A stretch of DNA of 64,000 nt, from NCBI GenBank assembly GCA_028023455.1, contig JAQFVV010000017.1:5116098-5180097 (forward strand). The letters run 5' to 3'. This DNA comes from Epiperipatus broadwayi (lineage: Eukaryota > Onychophora > Udeonychophora > Euonychophora > Peripatidae). The notes below the pieces were generated by a model. That model saw only the letters and a program-made list of their open reading frames with translations. It searched no databases and had not been told where the DNA came from. Below, piece after piece: positions 22,800 to 34,319 of the stretch; position 1 is the first letter of the stretch; each line of letters opens with the position of its first letter. Position numbers and translations under genes: made by a program.

Positions 22800-25060
22800 T
22801 CTGTCCTATGATCAGGTCCAAAGAGCAACTGCATAGCAAGTTTGTCCATTTCTCCAGTCTATTCTCTTCATTATCCAGATCTTCAATTCGACATATTTCT
22901 TCCCATTTCTTATATCATCCAGTAAAGTCCATCTTCCTTTCTTCTTGTTCCCATTTACTATTCCCTCAAAACATATTTCATTAAATTATTTTTTCTTCTT
23001 AATATATATCCAACCCAGTTTCTCTTTCTATCTCCAATTTTTCCAATGTTCTTCTTTTATTTTATTTTTCCAAAACTTTATTCATCCAATTAATTTTCTA
23101 TATTCTTTTCCATGCCACATCTCAAAGGCTTACAATATGTTCCTAATTTTTTACTTATTGACAACATTTCACAACCATACAACAAAACATTCCACATAGT
23201 ATTTCCTTAAGTCTCTCTTTGAAGATCCACAAATTATTTTCTTTCTCTTAATAAATACCACCTTTGCCAATACTATTCTTCTTTTCATCTTTGTGTCTTC
23301 CATCCTCATTCAACCAACTTACCCAAATACCTGAATCCATTTATTATCATGAATTTCAACTTGTAGACTTTTTATATTCCACCCTAACCATAAACACTTA
23401 CTTGGTCTTCTCAAGATTAACCTTTGTTCTATAATCCATTCAGGTTTCCTCCAATTTATTCATGAAGACTTCTTTCATCCTCAGCTATAAAAGCCATATC
23501 ATCTTCAATCTCCAATGTTAATTCCTTCACATTCCAAATATATATCAAACATGTCTTCTAAATGATTGGCATACAGTATTCTTGTCTAACTCCTTCTGTA
23601 TTTACTTTTTCAACCTCATTGTTTTCTACTCTGATTCTTATTCTTTTCCCAGTATATATATCTTAAATGAATTATCTCTTTTTTCAAAATAACTTCTTTA
23701 TCTTTTAAAAGGGTCATAAGTTTGTTTTGGATTACTTTATCTAAGACTTTTTCCAAATGCACAAAAATGTATACCAATTCCTTTACCTTTTCTATTATAT
23801 CTTGCAATTGTTCTTACAACACCAATAGCATCTTTTGTACTTTTCCCTTTCTGAAAACCAAACTGTTCTTCTCTAACATAATATTCTACTATCCCATAAA
23901 TTCTTTGAGTTAAAAATCTTCAATAATAATTTTGAAACATGGAACAACTTATTGTCCCATACCCATCACATCTAACAGTTTTCTTCTTCACAGCAATTGG
24001 AATCATTATAGTTCTTGAGAAATCTTCAGTCTAATCATCATTACTGAATATCAAACTGTGCAGTCCAATGATTTCCTTTCATAGTTGTTTTTCCCATTTC
24101 TTTAAAAAATTCTATATATATATATATATAGTATCAATTGTGACAGCTTTAACCCATTTCTTTAAAAAATTCTATATATATATATATATAGTATCAATTG
24201 TGACAGCTTTAACATTTTTCATTTCTTTAATTGATTTTACTACCTCTTCTGTCAATATGTCCATATCTTTATAATTTACTTCAACATCTTTATTTTTGAA
24301 TTCATAATGAAGGCATCATTTTTTAAAACAGATATTGAAGATATTATTTCCATCATTTAAATATATTATCGCTAACAACTTAATCTCTTTCCAATCTTAT
24401 TGGCTATTTCACTCACTAACCATTTCTTTTTGTCCCAAGTGACATTTCTAATTCTATCAAATACCAAATCATATCTTTTTATTGTTGAGGCATTTCTATC
24501 TTTCTACATTTTTGTTTCAACCAATTTTTTTTTTTTTTTTGCTTAATCTGTTTCTCTTCTTAGTTCATTATTAATGTTTCTATGTGCTCTTTACCCTTTC
24601 TCAGTATTGACATTTCCTCCATCTTCTCTATACTTGCATCTTTTCCAATATTTCTTCCATTATCCAAGGCCATTTAGTTTTCTTTAACTGAATAGTTTCT
24701 ATTTCATTTTTTGCCATCTTTAGTATTCTTTCTTTAACCCTGCATCAATGTTTGTCCCAGTTACTTGCACATTTCTCATCTTTATCAATTCTTTTTATTA
24801 TAAATAAACACTTTTATTGTGTGTCTTAGAAAAGCTTATTTATTCTTTTAACATAGTATTCTTAGCATGTTTTCAACTAGTTTGTAGTCATAATCATAGT
24901 AGAAACATTTTGGAAAGAATTATATAATTTTACATTCAAAATCTAACTCCTCGTTCATCCATTTCTCTCAATTTATCTATGTCCCATCTTACATATCTTT
25001 TCCTCTTTTTATCCTTTTTAATCTCAAATTCGATTTACCATAACCATCTATGATCAGACT
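22800..25060 (-). pseudogene. LINE-E endonuclease-reverse transcriptase relic
   Basis: Minus strand. The reverse transcriptase fingers are readable at about 23740-23880 (EEQFGFQKGKSTKDAIGVVR, then IHFCAFGKSL where active enzymes have VDFEKAFD). Downstream come GVRQ-like sequence (23580-23610), DMAFIAEDERSL in place of the FADD box (about 23470-23510), GFRYLG (23325-23345), LLYGCE (23160-23180), and NWVGYILRRKNNL near 22975-23025. Upstream sequence to about 25060 is poorly alignable ORF2 N-terminal part. Stops and frameshifts throughout. It is the longest LINE body in the window and distinct from RTE. Confidence 0.75.
24094..24213 (+). repeat. Perfect 60-bp tandem duplication
   Basis: CCATTTCTTTAAAAAATTC, an (AT)n run and GTATCAATTGTGACAGC form a 60-bp unit present twice with no difference, inside LINE-E. 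It produces the repetitive open frame 24068-24274, which is not a gene. Confidence 0.95.
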
Positions 25061-25064
25061 TTAT

Positions 25065-26214
25065 ATCAACACCAGGAAAAGAATGTGAGCCATAAATAGT
25101 GTTCTTATACAGGAAAGAAGGAAGAAAAAGAAAATTGTATTACTTCCATAATAATTAAACTTGTGTTATTAGCAGCAACTGTCTTCATTTTATTGCAGAA
25201 AATAAAATATTAAACTTGGTACTTTCTATGTTTAAATTTCTTTAAAATGTTTAAACAGATACAATTTGCATATTGGCTCAAGTATCATTTATACCAAGAC
25301 TTTACCCTGTAGGTTGACCCATGAATTTTATTTTAAAGTGGGGGGGGGGGCGTAGTATGATTCGCTTGCTTGAGAAAAAAACAAAGTGTTCTATTTCGAC
25401 CATCACTTTTTATTTTTACAAATATATATATAATTAAATAAACAGATTATTTCCACACACAAAAAAAGAGAAAAAAAACACCTTCTAATTATTGATAATG
25501 TTTGACAACATCAACAGCAGGATTCTGTTAATTTTACATTACAATTAGCATTTTAAAGAACAAATGCCTGGGAAATAATATTAAATGAAACGAAAAAGGA
25601 TAATATATGTTGCAAAAATGTCATTTGTGTTTTTAAAGATTCTGAATACCTAATTATTTATTAAATTAAAAAGTAAAATTAGCAACTGTCAAGTTGATTC
25701 CACAAAGCAGAAATTCTCATAGCAGGCTTAACCTCAATTAAATTAAATATTTAAAGAAGAGAGAATATATTACTCCATTTCTATTCGATTCTGCAAATTC
25801 ATAAGCACATATTTAAAGAGCAAAGGAAATCAAACATTAAATGGTATAAGTATTAAGATTCCCATTTCAAATAAATAAAACAACTTAGAACTTATTATTT
25901 TAGGATTTAAATCGGAACGGCTTATCAGCAGGGTTTTGGGGGGGAAAAAAGGCATGTAATCATACTCTTAAAAAATGTTTCTTTAATTAAAAAAAAATAC
26001 TGTTAAATGTCACAAGTGAATGATAAATTTAGTGACACACAATAAAAACTACAGCATGATTGCTACAACTTTTTATAATAACCTGGACAATATTAATTTA
26101 ATTGGGAGCAATTGTTTCAGACACCGAATTGATTATTTCCAGAAATAACTAATCTATCAAAAATTAATATGATATGCAAAGCTAAAAGAACAATGGGACT
26201 TATTCTACACAATG
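25065..26214. other. AT-rich sequence
   Basis: No gene recognised. A G-run at 25340-25350 and several A-tracts. Confidence 0.4.
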
Positions 26215-26905
26215 TTATTCATCATTGCCAACCATTATCAATCCACTGCAGGTTGAGGTCTCTCCAAGTTCAATCCATCTTCTCCGATCTCTAGCCTCAC
26301 TTCTCCACATCAGCTGTGCACACTTTTTTATTTCATTCATTCATCTCATCGGTGACCTTTTTATGGGTCTTTTACAATCTCTTGGAATTCTGGTTAAGAT
26401 TTCAATTGTCCATCTATTATCATCACTTTTAGCAATAAGTCCAGCCCACTTCAGTCTTTTAATTATTTCAATGTTGTTAGTAACACCTATTTTTTCTCTT
26501 ATTCATATATTGCATTTTTGATCCCTTCTTGTTGCTCCTAACATGTATCTCTCAATACTTCATTGAGTGATCTGAAGCCTCTGTATTTCTCTTTTGGTAA
26601 GTGTCCAAGTCTCAGATCCATAAGTAAGAACTGGTAAAATACATTTATTAAAAACCTTCCTTTTCAAACACATAGGCATATTTCCTTTTAGTATCAAGTT
26701 ATTTCTACCAAAGGCGGTCCAACCAAGTTTAATTCTATGATTAATTTAATCCATTATGTTTCCATCTATAGTAATAATCTGACCAAGGTATTTGTAGTTG
26801 TTACCTTCTTCTAACTCATCATAATCACTCTTTATTTTCATCTTTTGAGAAAATCTAGTGTACTTTAGTCTTTTTAACATTTCACTTTAGTCCAACTTTC
26901 TTAAT
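26215..26905 (-). pseudogene. RTE ORF2 C-terminal half
   Basis: Minus strand. From the right: KKTKVH-type block, then YKYLGQIIT-like sequence (26780-26800), LPVLTYGSETWT (26605-26640), a GHI..SDDNRWT.EI block (26395-26450) and the basic C-terminus ending in ELGE.L at 26250-26270. The 3' end is at 26222 (ATTGATAATGGTTGGCAATGATGA). An open frame on the plus strand at 26225-26521 is the antisense shadow of this. Confidence 0.85.
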
Positions 26906-28064
26906 TACTTTAACATATACATATATAAAGTCTTTCTTGGATAACCCCTGTATTATTTTAAAATAATACATGATTTGACCCAAAAAAACAAAGAAGGTAA
27001 ATCACCTCCCTCAGTCTATTAATTAAAAGAACTCTACATGTTGAACAAAAGATCAAGAATAGAGTGAATCCACCTATTCTTGGAGTCCTTGTGTTGTTTA
27101 TAAGTCTATCATTGTCAACCTTATTGGTAATTAACAGGGAAATTAATATATCAGCCAAATGGAATGTGGCTCTTGATATTTATTAAATTAATAATAAGTT
27201 ACAAATCTGGAGACAGAATCTTTCTTTCAAACTCTTGATCCCACTAATTACATCTAGATTAAAAATGTATATTAAATGTATTTAAATATGAAACATAGCT
27301 CATTGTATATGTGTATAACCTTGTCTCCTTCACTGCACTTGGCTTCCATACATGGCTTTGCTCAAACAGTACTGCCTTTGTCATGTAATATTGATACACA
27401 ACAGTGTACAAACATAATACTCATTGTATAATTTTTATTGGGCATTGCTTAATTTGGATAATTAGTGCTTATTCTTAATTCTTTTCAAATTAGTGTACTT
27501 TAGGTAATTTTCATATTTGCACAACTTTATTGTTACGCTTATTAAATTTTCTAGAGTGTTATTTTATTTCTTTACTTTTTGACAAGTTATACATGCACAC
27601 ACACTCATAAAAATTTTATTTACATTTATACATCAGCGGTATACAGTTGTATAGTCAGAATATATCACTACTCACTCTGGAATTTTCAAAAAGTTTACAA
27701 ATAAAAGCAGTTAAAATATCATGCAACTAAGACATAAAAAGTTGAGAAATAAAAGTGTACTGAAATCCATAATTTACAGGAAAATCATGATTACTGACTC
27801 AAAGCATATTAAATATAAAAATTCAAAAAAATTACAAATACTATCCAAATAAATACATAAAGATTACCAACAACCACAGAGCTTCAGCTAATCATAGCAA
27901 GAACTGATTCATATTAACAAAATATCGCAATATTATTAGATTACAGTGAAGTATTTTAGCTCAAATAGTTATTAAAGGATAAATGCCATACTTTGAAGTT
28001 TAATAACTGACTAAAATAAGTAATAACACTCAAATATCTCTCAATGTAGCTTTTAAAATATAAT
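26906..28064. other. AT-rich sequence
   Basis: No gene recognised. Short frame 26958-27158 has no domain. Confidence 0.4.
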
Positions 28065-28077
28065 TCACACTAAATAG

Positions 28078-28786
28078 CCAATAAACATCACATGATCACC
28101 ATTCCTTATGCTTGCTTTTAACTGTTATTAAAACAGGCAAAACTCACTATACATATTGCCACACGCAGCAAGCTAGAGTAATCAGTGGGTGCCAAAAGGC
28201 TTGTGCATAAAATCCCCATCTAGTGCGTACTCATCCAATATCCCCAGACTAGTTTCTGGCTTGTGGACTTCATCAGTGATGCACCTTGGATCTGTGTGTG
28301 GCAATATGTATAGTGAGTTTTGCCTGTTTTAATAGCAGTTAGAAGCAAGCATAAGAAATGGTGATTATGTAATGTTTATTGGCTTAAATCAATTCTGCCA
28401 AATAGGATAGTGGTGGCTATGGTTATTAAAGAACCAAAGACACCAAAATGTATAGATACTGAACTGAGTTCAGACCTATATGACTATTTAAGCTAATGAG
28501 CTTGGATTGAAAATATTAAGGGGTTTTCAATTTAAGACTCATAGTTTTGTAGTTAAGTGGAAATAAAAGGTGGCTGCTAGAGGGTTGCATTAAATCCTAA
28601 GATCTAGGTACAGTGCTCTCAAATACAAGGCTCCTCACTGACAAAGTCCACAAGCCAAAAACTAGTCTGGGGATATTGGATGAGTAGGCACTAGATTGGG
28701 ATTTTATGCACAAGCCTTCTGGCATCCATTGATTACTCTAGTGTGCTATGTGTGGCAATATGTATAGTGAGTTTTGCCTGTTTTAA
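28078..28786. mobile_element. F1 head-to-head insertion with 13-bp TSD
   Basis: Perfect 13-bp duplication tcacactaaatag at 28065-28077 and 28787-28799. The left arm is antisense from the long terminus (CCAATAAACATCACATG) to the core at 28239-28282, then turns at about 28292 into a sense arm. That sense arm holds the short terminus motif, long terminus motif, central block, hammerhead (28630-28674, CTGACAA, decayed) and ends at the short terminus (GCCTGTTTTAA). The element therefore contains more than one unit length of F1, joined through the GTTTTGCCTGTTTTAAT motif. No coding content. Confidence 0.95.
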
Positions 28787-28817
28787 TCACACTAAATAGA
28801 AGTATATTGATGATTGT

Positions 28818-28912
28818 TATTAATCACTTATTAGACTAGAGATTATCCGCTTAATGAATAATATTTCTGTAGTATAATTTTTACTATATCACTCTCACAT
28901 AAGGTAGAGACT
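28818..28912 (+). repeat. F2-variant body fragment
   Basis: TTATTAATCACTTATTAGAC to CACTCTCACATAAGGTAGAG matches the non-ribozyme part of the tandem units at 41803-42240 and the fragment at 39539. It is joined at 28914 to a 25-bp F1 fragment (GGCACTACTGTATGGAGAG). Confidence 0.75.
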
Positions 28913-29132
28913 GGTTGGCACTACTGTATGGAGAGTTTTTCCGCCGTTATTAGCTTCCAACAAACAATGTATTCATCTCATAGAAACAATTTCTAGTCTT
29001 TGTTATTTTTTTCAAGGCCAAGATATATTCCGTAGACATATTTTTTTAGCATTAGAATTACGCTAAATTCAATTTTTTTTAATAATTCTTGTAATTACAT
29101 CCTGAAACTTTAGAACATATACAATATCAGGG

Positions 29133-29248
29133 ACAAAACTCAAATCCACACATAGCACACTAGAGTAATCAATGGATGCCAGAAGGCTTGTGCATAAAAT
29201 CCCAATCTAGCGCCTATATCCAATATCCCCAGACTAGTTTTTGGAAAT
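29133..29248 (-). repeat. F1 fragment
   Basis: Antisense piece from CACACATAGCACACTAGAGTA to the core start CCCCAGACTAGTTTTTGG (hammerhead cut off inside helix III/GAAA). Confidence 0.8.
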
Positions 29249-29384
29249 TTTGTTTATAGAAGTTAAGAATAGTGAGTGATAAAGCTAATTATCTTTCCAC
29301 TTTTTCCTTTCAACTTGTTTTATACAATTATTTTAGGCCCACATTAATTTTAATTTTAATAAATGATATTCATAATTGAGAGTT

Positions 29385-29488
29385 GTTTTTTTTCATGTGT
29401 TATAGCATCGGCTGGGAAGCGAACCCGCTAACCCAGGACAACTGCTTGTAAGGCGGCTGTGCTGATCTCTCGACCACCTATGCTTGAC
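29385..29488 (-). mobile_element. tRNA-derived SINE
   Basis: Minus-strand copy with intact B box (GGTTCGCTTCCC), long variable-arm block and A-tail (left T-tract). Flanking gagagtt at 29378-29384 and 29489-29495 suggests a short duplication. It is the closest copy to the family consensus. Confidence 0.9.
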
Positions 29489-29495
29489 GAGAGTT

Positions 29496-30060
29496 TTCTT
29501 TGTTTCTTTCATTTTTTACAATTTTTATTGTAAAATAATTAAAATGATTGACTTCACTTTTCAAGACAGATTTGCAAATGTTTTAAAAACTTGAATTCAA
29601 TTGAAATCTTTCCTCACCAAATTTATAAAATATTTTTTATTATTTACACAAAACAAGGTTATGCAAGACTAAATTGAAAAAATAGTTACATTGTAAATTG
29701 GAACACTTAATTTTTTATAAATAAAATATTATTACTATTATTTTTTTTAAAAAATCCTAACATTATTCAATATTTATTTATTAAAGGATTGTTTTCATAT
29801 ACGATAGTTGTAATAAATAATTAAATTAATAACTCTGTCCCTAATGTAAATTATAAACACGTATATCTATGTGTCCCACAGAGATAAAAATTTGATAATG
29901 ATAGTAATATTTAGTTGAGCGTGCTTTTGTTACTATGTAGTCTCATGGTGACAATCAATTTAGTTAGTTCATCATGAGTATGGTAAGCAGTACCGAAAGC
30001 ATGCTTGGCTAAATATTACTACCATTATCGAATTTTTCTTCTCTATATGACACATAGATA
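29496..30060. other. AT-rich sequence
   Basis: No gene recognised. An imperfect inverted pair around 29880-30050 (AAATTTGATAATGATAGTAATATT against AATATTACTACCATTATCG) suggests another small fold-back. Confidence 0.35.
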
Positions 30061-30061
30061 T

Positions 30062-30263
30062 ATGTGTGTGTGTTTAATAATAAATAAATAAAATTTCTGT
30101 AACATATATACTATTTCATTTCTCTAATCTATTTTGTATTTTAAAAAAATAAATAATCCTATATGTGTGTGTGTTTAATAATAAATAAATAAAATTTCTG
30201 TAACATATATACTATTTCATTTCTCTAATCTATTTTGTATTTTAAAAAAATAAATAATCCTAT
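30062..30263 (+). repeat. Perfect tandem duplication, about 101 bp
   Basis: The unit beginning TGTGTGTTTAATAATAAATA occurs twice in direct succession (GTTTAATA at 30072 and 30173) with no visible difference. Confidence 0.95.
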
Positions 30264-30389
30264 TTTGCAATGTATGACATTAAACTTCTTACGTTGTAAA
30301 TATCTTTACTTTCTCAGTAGCTATAATCATAAATGAATTGAGTCTTATATATTTTATTATTGTAAGAATAAGAAAAATGTAGACTTCTC

Positions 30390-30565
30390 AGTTATATATT
30401 GCTTACAATAACTCCCCTCATATGCACTTCAATGCAAAAATTTTTTTAATGATTCCTTTATTTTCCTGACAGTTTCGGCTGTCCTGTAGTCTTCATCAGA
30501 GCGATCTCAATATCCTCTATTTTTTAAAATGTATACAAGGGTAGTTATTGTAAGCAATATATATG
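30390..30565 (-). repeat. H3 fold-back remnant
   Basis: Outer arms tattgcttacaataactc (30398) and its inverse complement (30541-30560) enclose a minus-strand H3 motif at 30470-30499: CTGATGAAGACTACAGGACA then GCCGAAACTGTCA. The stem after the core is GACT/AGCC with one mismatch. The second inner motif has been deleted. Confidence 0.65.
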
Positions 30566-30611
30566 AATATATGAAGAAATGCAAAGAAAGTAAAAAGAGA
30601 AAAATAAGAAC

Positions 30612-30895
30612 TTTCCAATTAAACAAGTAATATGCCTAAATGTGCTAAAACGCAGGCATTGGCAAAACGAAATATAAATTGTAATATAATTGGCTGAGCA
30701 CTTTTGAAAAGTTTTATCTTCTCATAATCATAGCAAATGAGTTGTGTGTGCATGACAGAAAATGTATGCTATGATTATGAGAAGATAAAATTTCTCAAAA
30801 GTACTTGGCCAATTAATATTAAAATTGGTACTTAGTTTCACCATTGCCTGCATTTTAGTGCATCTAAACATATTACTTGTGTTAATATTGTATAT
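30612..30895. repeat. Palindromic fold-back element
   Basis: Two arms of about 125-135 bp are inverse complements: left through GCAGGCATTGG and ATCTTCTCATAATCATAGCA, right starting TGCTATGATTATGAGAAGAT and ending CATATTACTTG. Spacer about 30 bp. No hammerhead or coding content recognised. It lies 50 bp from the H3 remnant. Confidence 0.85.
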
Positions 30896-30899
30896 GGAC

Positions 30900-32013
30900 C
30901 TATATAAAATTCATGAAGATTTTCTGTAACTTAGCGACTTTGTATTACTTTGTTTAAGAATTCTAATCAATGCTATATTTCCTAACTTGAACTTGATTAA
31001 TTTTCTTTTATTAAACAGGTTGAATTCTGTTATTCCTAGGTCTTTGGTTCTAGATCCTATTCAGATTTGAAAATTCAATGAATTTGAATAATCAATCATA
31101 CAATTAGAGTAATAAAAAGAAAAAGTATATATTTTATACACCTTTATCCTACACAGCGAGAGCAATTGGTTCCCAAATCTCATCATAAATCGAATTTCTT
31201 GCATAAAAAATAAGCAATTATGTTTTCCTGTGATAAAAACTTTGACGCATTGACTCAGATTCAAAATATGTCACAAACTTTGAATACTTTTTTTTAAAAG
31301 TACAATTTAAATCTGCAAATCAGTGATAATTATAAATGCACAATTTACTAAATATATTATGGGTCAAAATAGCCTTGGGTAGGTTCTGCAGTAAAAGAAA
31401 ACCAGAATTTACAGCCTGGGTTAATGGTTCAATTCTGATCCTTTCAATACTTAAATTTCAAATAAACATAAAAGCAACAAATGTTTTGATCATTTTTGAA
31501 TCAAAAATGTCGAATTCATGTATAAATATTGCAAATACTGTTTATAAATAATTACTTTAATCATTTTATCAAATTCTGTAGCCATACCGATAGTAATAAA
31601 TATACAGAACAATATCCTATTAAAATCTTATTTGTTACAATTAAAATAATGTAATTAAAAAGCATTTAAGCTAATATAATGTACATTAATTTTTTGTGCA
31701 CACTATGCATAAATATGATTTTTCCCCCCATAATTAAATATTTATTGCTGCAAAACTAAACTTACATTGGTCTCATTAAGCAAATAAAAGAAATGTATTT
31801 TTACTAATACTATGAACACTTTCTAATTTACTTTCTTGTAATTTTACCACATAATCAATTTTTTTTAATTACATAATGATTAAAATTAATTTTGACCAGA
31901 TGTGAGTATTCACTTTTATGATGAGAAGGTTTGTTGTTTTACAATTATATTATCATGAAAATAATGAATAAAAATTAGGTAAGTAATGTATGTTTAAACT
32001 AATGTATTGTACT
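30900..32013. other. AT-rich sequence
   Basis: No gene recognised. Short frames at 31061-31264 and 31336-31551 have no domain. Confidence 0.4.
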
Positions 32014-32704
32014 AAACATCACAGGATCACCATCTCTTATACTAGCACATAATTGTTATTAAACAAGGCAAAACTCTCCATACAGTAGTGCCACCCTGTG
32101 CCAACCAGAGTAATCAATGGATGCCAGAAGGCTTGGGAATAAAATCTCTATCTAATGCCTACTCATCCAATATCCCCAGACTTCTGGCATCCATTGATTA
32201 CTCTGGTTGGCACAGGGTGTCACTACTGTATGGAGAGTTTTGTCTTGTTTAATAACAATTATGTGCTAGTATAAGTGATCATGTGATGTTTAGTGGTTTA
32301 ATACCAATCCTGCCTAATAGCATAGTGGTAGCTATGGTTGTTAAAGAGTCAAAGACACCAAAATGTATGGGTGCTGTACTGAGTTCAGACCCATATGACT
32401 ATATAAGCTATAGAGCTTAGATTGAAAATATTATTGGGTTTTCAATTTTATTCTCATGGTCTTGTAGTTAAGTAGAGATAAAAGGTGGCTGCTGGAGGTT
32501 GCATTAGATCCTAAGATCTAGGTGCAGTGCTCTCAGACCCAAGGCTCCTTACTGATAATGGCCACAAGCCAGAAACTAGTCTGAGGATATTGGATGAATA
32601 GGCATTAGATAGGGATTTTGTGCACAAGCCTTCTGGCATCCATTGATTACTCTGGTTGGCACAGGGTGGTACTACTGTATGGAGAATTTTGCCTTGTTTA
32701 ATGT
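32014..32704. mobile_element. F1 head-to-head composite
   Basis: The left antisense arm from the long terminus (TAAACATCACAGGATCACC) turns within 165 bp into a short sense piece that reaches the long terminus (GTGATCATGTGATGTTTAGTG). It continues directly into the central block and a second sense unit with the core at 32548-32590 (CTGATAA, GAAACTAGTCTGAGGA), ending GAATTTTGCCTTGTTTAA. Flanks share taatgta only. The minus-strand open frame at 32511-32708 is F1 sequence. Confidence 0.9.
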
Positions 32705-33463
32705 ACATATTTTTTAGTTTATTTCTAATGTACTTTATTACAATATATTATTAAATTCAAATTTGCACATGGGTGTTCATTTGTGTAATAAAGTGTTTTC
32801 TTTCTTGTTTGTAATCAAAAACTTCACTTTTGGTGAACATATTCAAGTTTTTTTTAAGTTGCATAATGAATAAAACTTTTTTCGACAAGAATATTCACAT
32901 TTATTAGGGATAGACATGTTGCTTTAAATCATTAAAGATTATTTACAACAACAATTTTAATGAATTATTCACTAGAATACATGTAAGGTAAATTTCAGAC
33001 TTTATAATTCAAAACATTTCATACATATTATTTTCAAAATGTGATGTGGGCATACATATAAATAATTTTAATATTGCAGTAATTACATATATTTAAAAAA
33101 CTGGGCTACCATAACAAGACATAAGATATTTATGATCTTTATATTTTATTTTGTAACAATCTTGATTTTAATTACAAATAATAAATCGTAAGTAAAAGGA
33201 TCTTTCAAATCATAAGACTTTATACAACAACTTAAGAAAATTTTTTAATACTTCCTGTTGAAAAAAATATTTGATTGACGTTTGTTTTATATAAGGTTTT
33301 TCCACCTCAGATTATGATTTTTCAAGACTTTCCTTATTACCATTTTTATATTCTACATATAATGTACATATATGTGATGCTATGCGCCATAGTTTCTCCT
33401 TGAAAGCACTTTATGAGTATTATAAAGTTTAAGCATAATTTCAAGCTCATCAATTCTTTATGT
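32705..33463. other. AT-rich sequence
   Basis: No gene recognised. Confidence 0.4.
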
Positions 33464-33612
33464 GCTGATGTGATGTGATGTGATGTACTGTGGCTACTCC
33501 TTAAACGAAGTCAAGAATATTTATTTTCCATTCCCCACTCTAAGTTTTCCATATTCTGCTCCATCCCATTTCCACAACATAATCTTTGTCAACTCTAAAG
33601 CCTTAATATCTA
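33464..33612 (-). mobile_element. LINE-B 3' end
   Basis: Minus strand: the tail (TGATGTGATGTGATG at left), the 3' UTR (TATTCTTGACTTCG, AAGGAG) and the last codons of ORF2 (ELTKIMLWKWD-like, frameshifted). Truncated after about 150 bp. Confidence 0.85.
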
Positions 33613-34003
33613 ACAGAAACCAAACTGTAACAATAATACAAGATATTAACTCAATATAACTGATGAAACTTTAACACACATGGGTACTCATAACCCTTCT
33701 TGATTAATGCATTATTTTGAACACAGTTTCAAAATCTTCAATTAGTCCAAAGAAAAAAAGTAAAGAATATTATATGCAGTTATAAATCTTGTGGGGAGGG
33801 ACTATTCATATGAAGAAACCAAGCATCTGAGTTGTGATTTGTTAATGATCAATACAATAAAATAATAGAGGGACAATATAACTACAAAAATATAACATCA
33901 TTTATATGGTGCTAATTCCAGACTTAAAAAACAGACAAAATATGCATAAAAATGAAATATGTGTAAATGATGCATCAACGGTGTGCTATATATATATATA
34001 TAT
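33613..34003. other. AT-rich sequence
   Basis: No gene recognised; (TA)n run at 33987-34003. Confidence 0.4.
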
Positions 34004-34319
34004 GATCACTAGACGGAGTTTTACCATAGCCCACTATCAAGCTTTGTTTACATAAATGCTGAGAGAGCTAGAATTCAATATCTCTTTCAATTGTCTCCAA
34101 CTTTTAAACCATGGTTTCGAGCTAGTTAACTCACGTCAGTAAAGGGTAGGAAGACTAGAAACTAGATCTTCCTACCCTTTACTGACATCAGCCAACTAGC
34201 TCAAAACCATGGTTTAAAGGTTGGAGACAATTGAAAGAGATATTGAATTCTATCTCTCTCAGCATTTATGTAAACAAAGCTTGATAGTGGGCTATTGGTA
34301 AAGCTCCATCTAGTGATCA
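34004..34319. mobile_element. 316-bp palindromic MITE
   Basis: Almost the whole element is two inverse-complementary arms of about 150 bp (GATCACTAGACGGAG at left; CTCCATCTAGTGATC at right) around a centre of about 12 bp (CTAGAAACTAG). It is inserted at the end of a TA run; a TA duplication is possible but not provable there. The arms differ at a few positions. No coding content. Confidence 0.9.

Noticed and set aside
26225-26521. 98-residue plus-strand frame
   Set aside because: Antisense of the RTE ORF2 C-terminus; the coding signal is on the minus strand. The same holds for 47848-48201 and 55800-56030.
34004-34319. Hammerhead in the palindrome centre because of GCTGATGTCAG and AGAAACTAG
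   Set aside because: The core would read CTGATGT, and no helices II and III can form at the required spacing.
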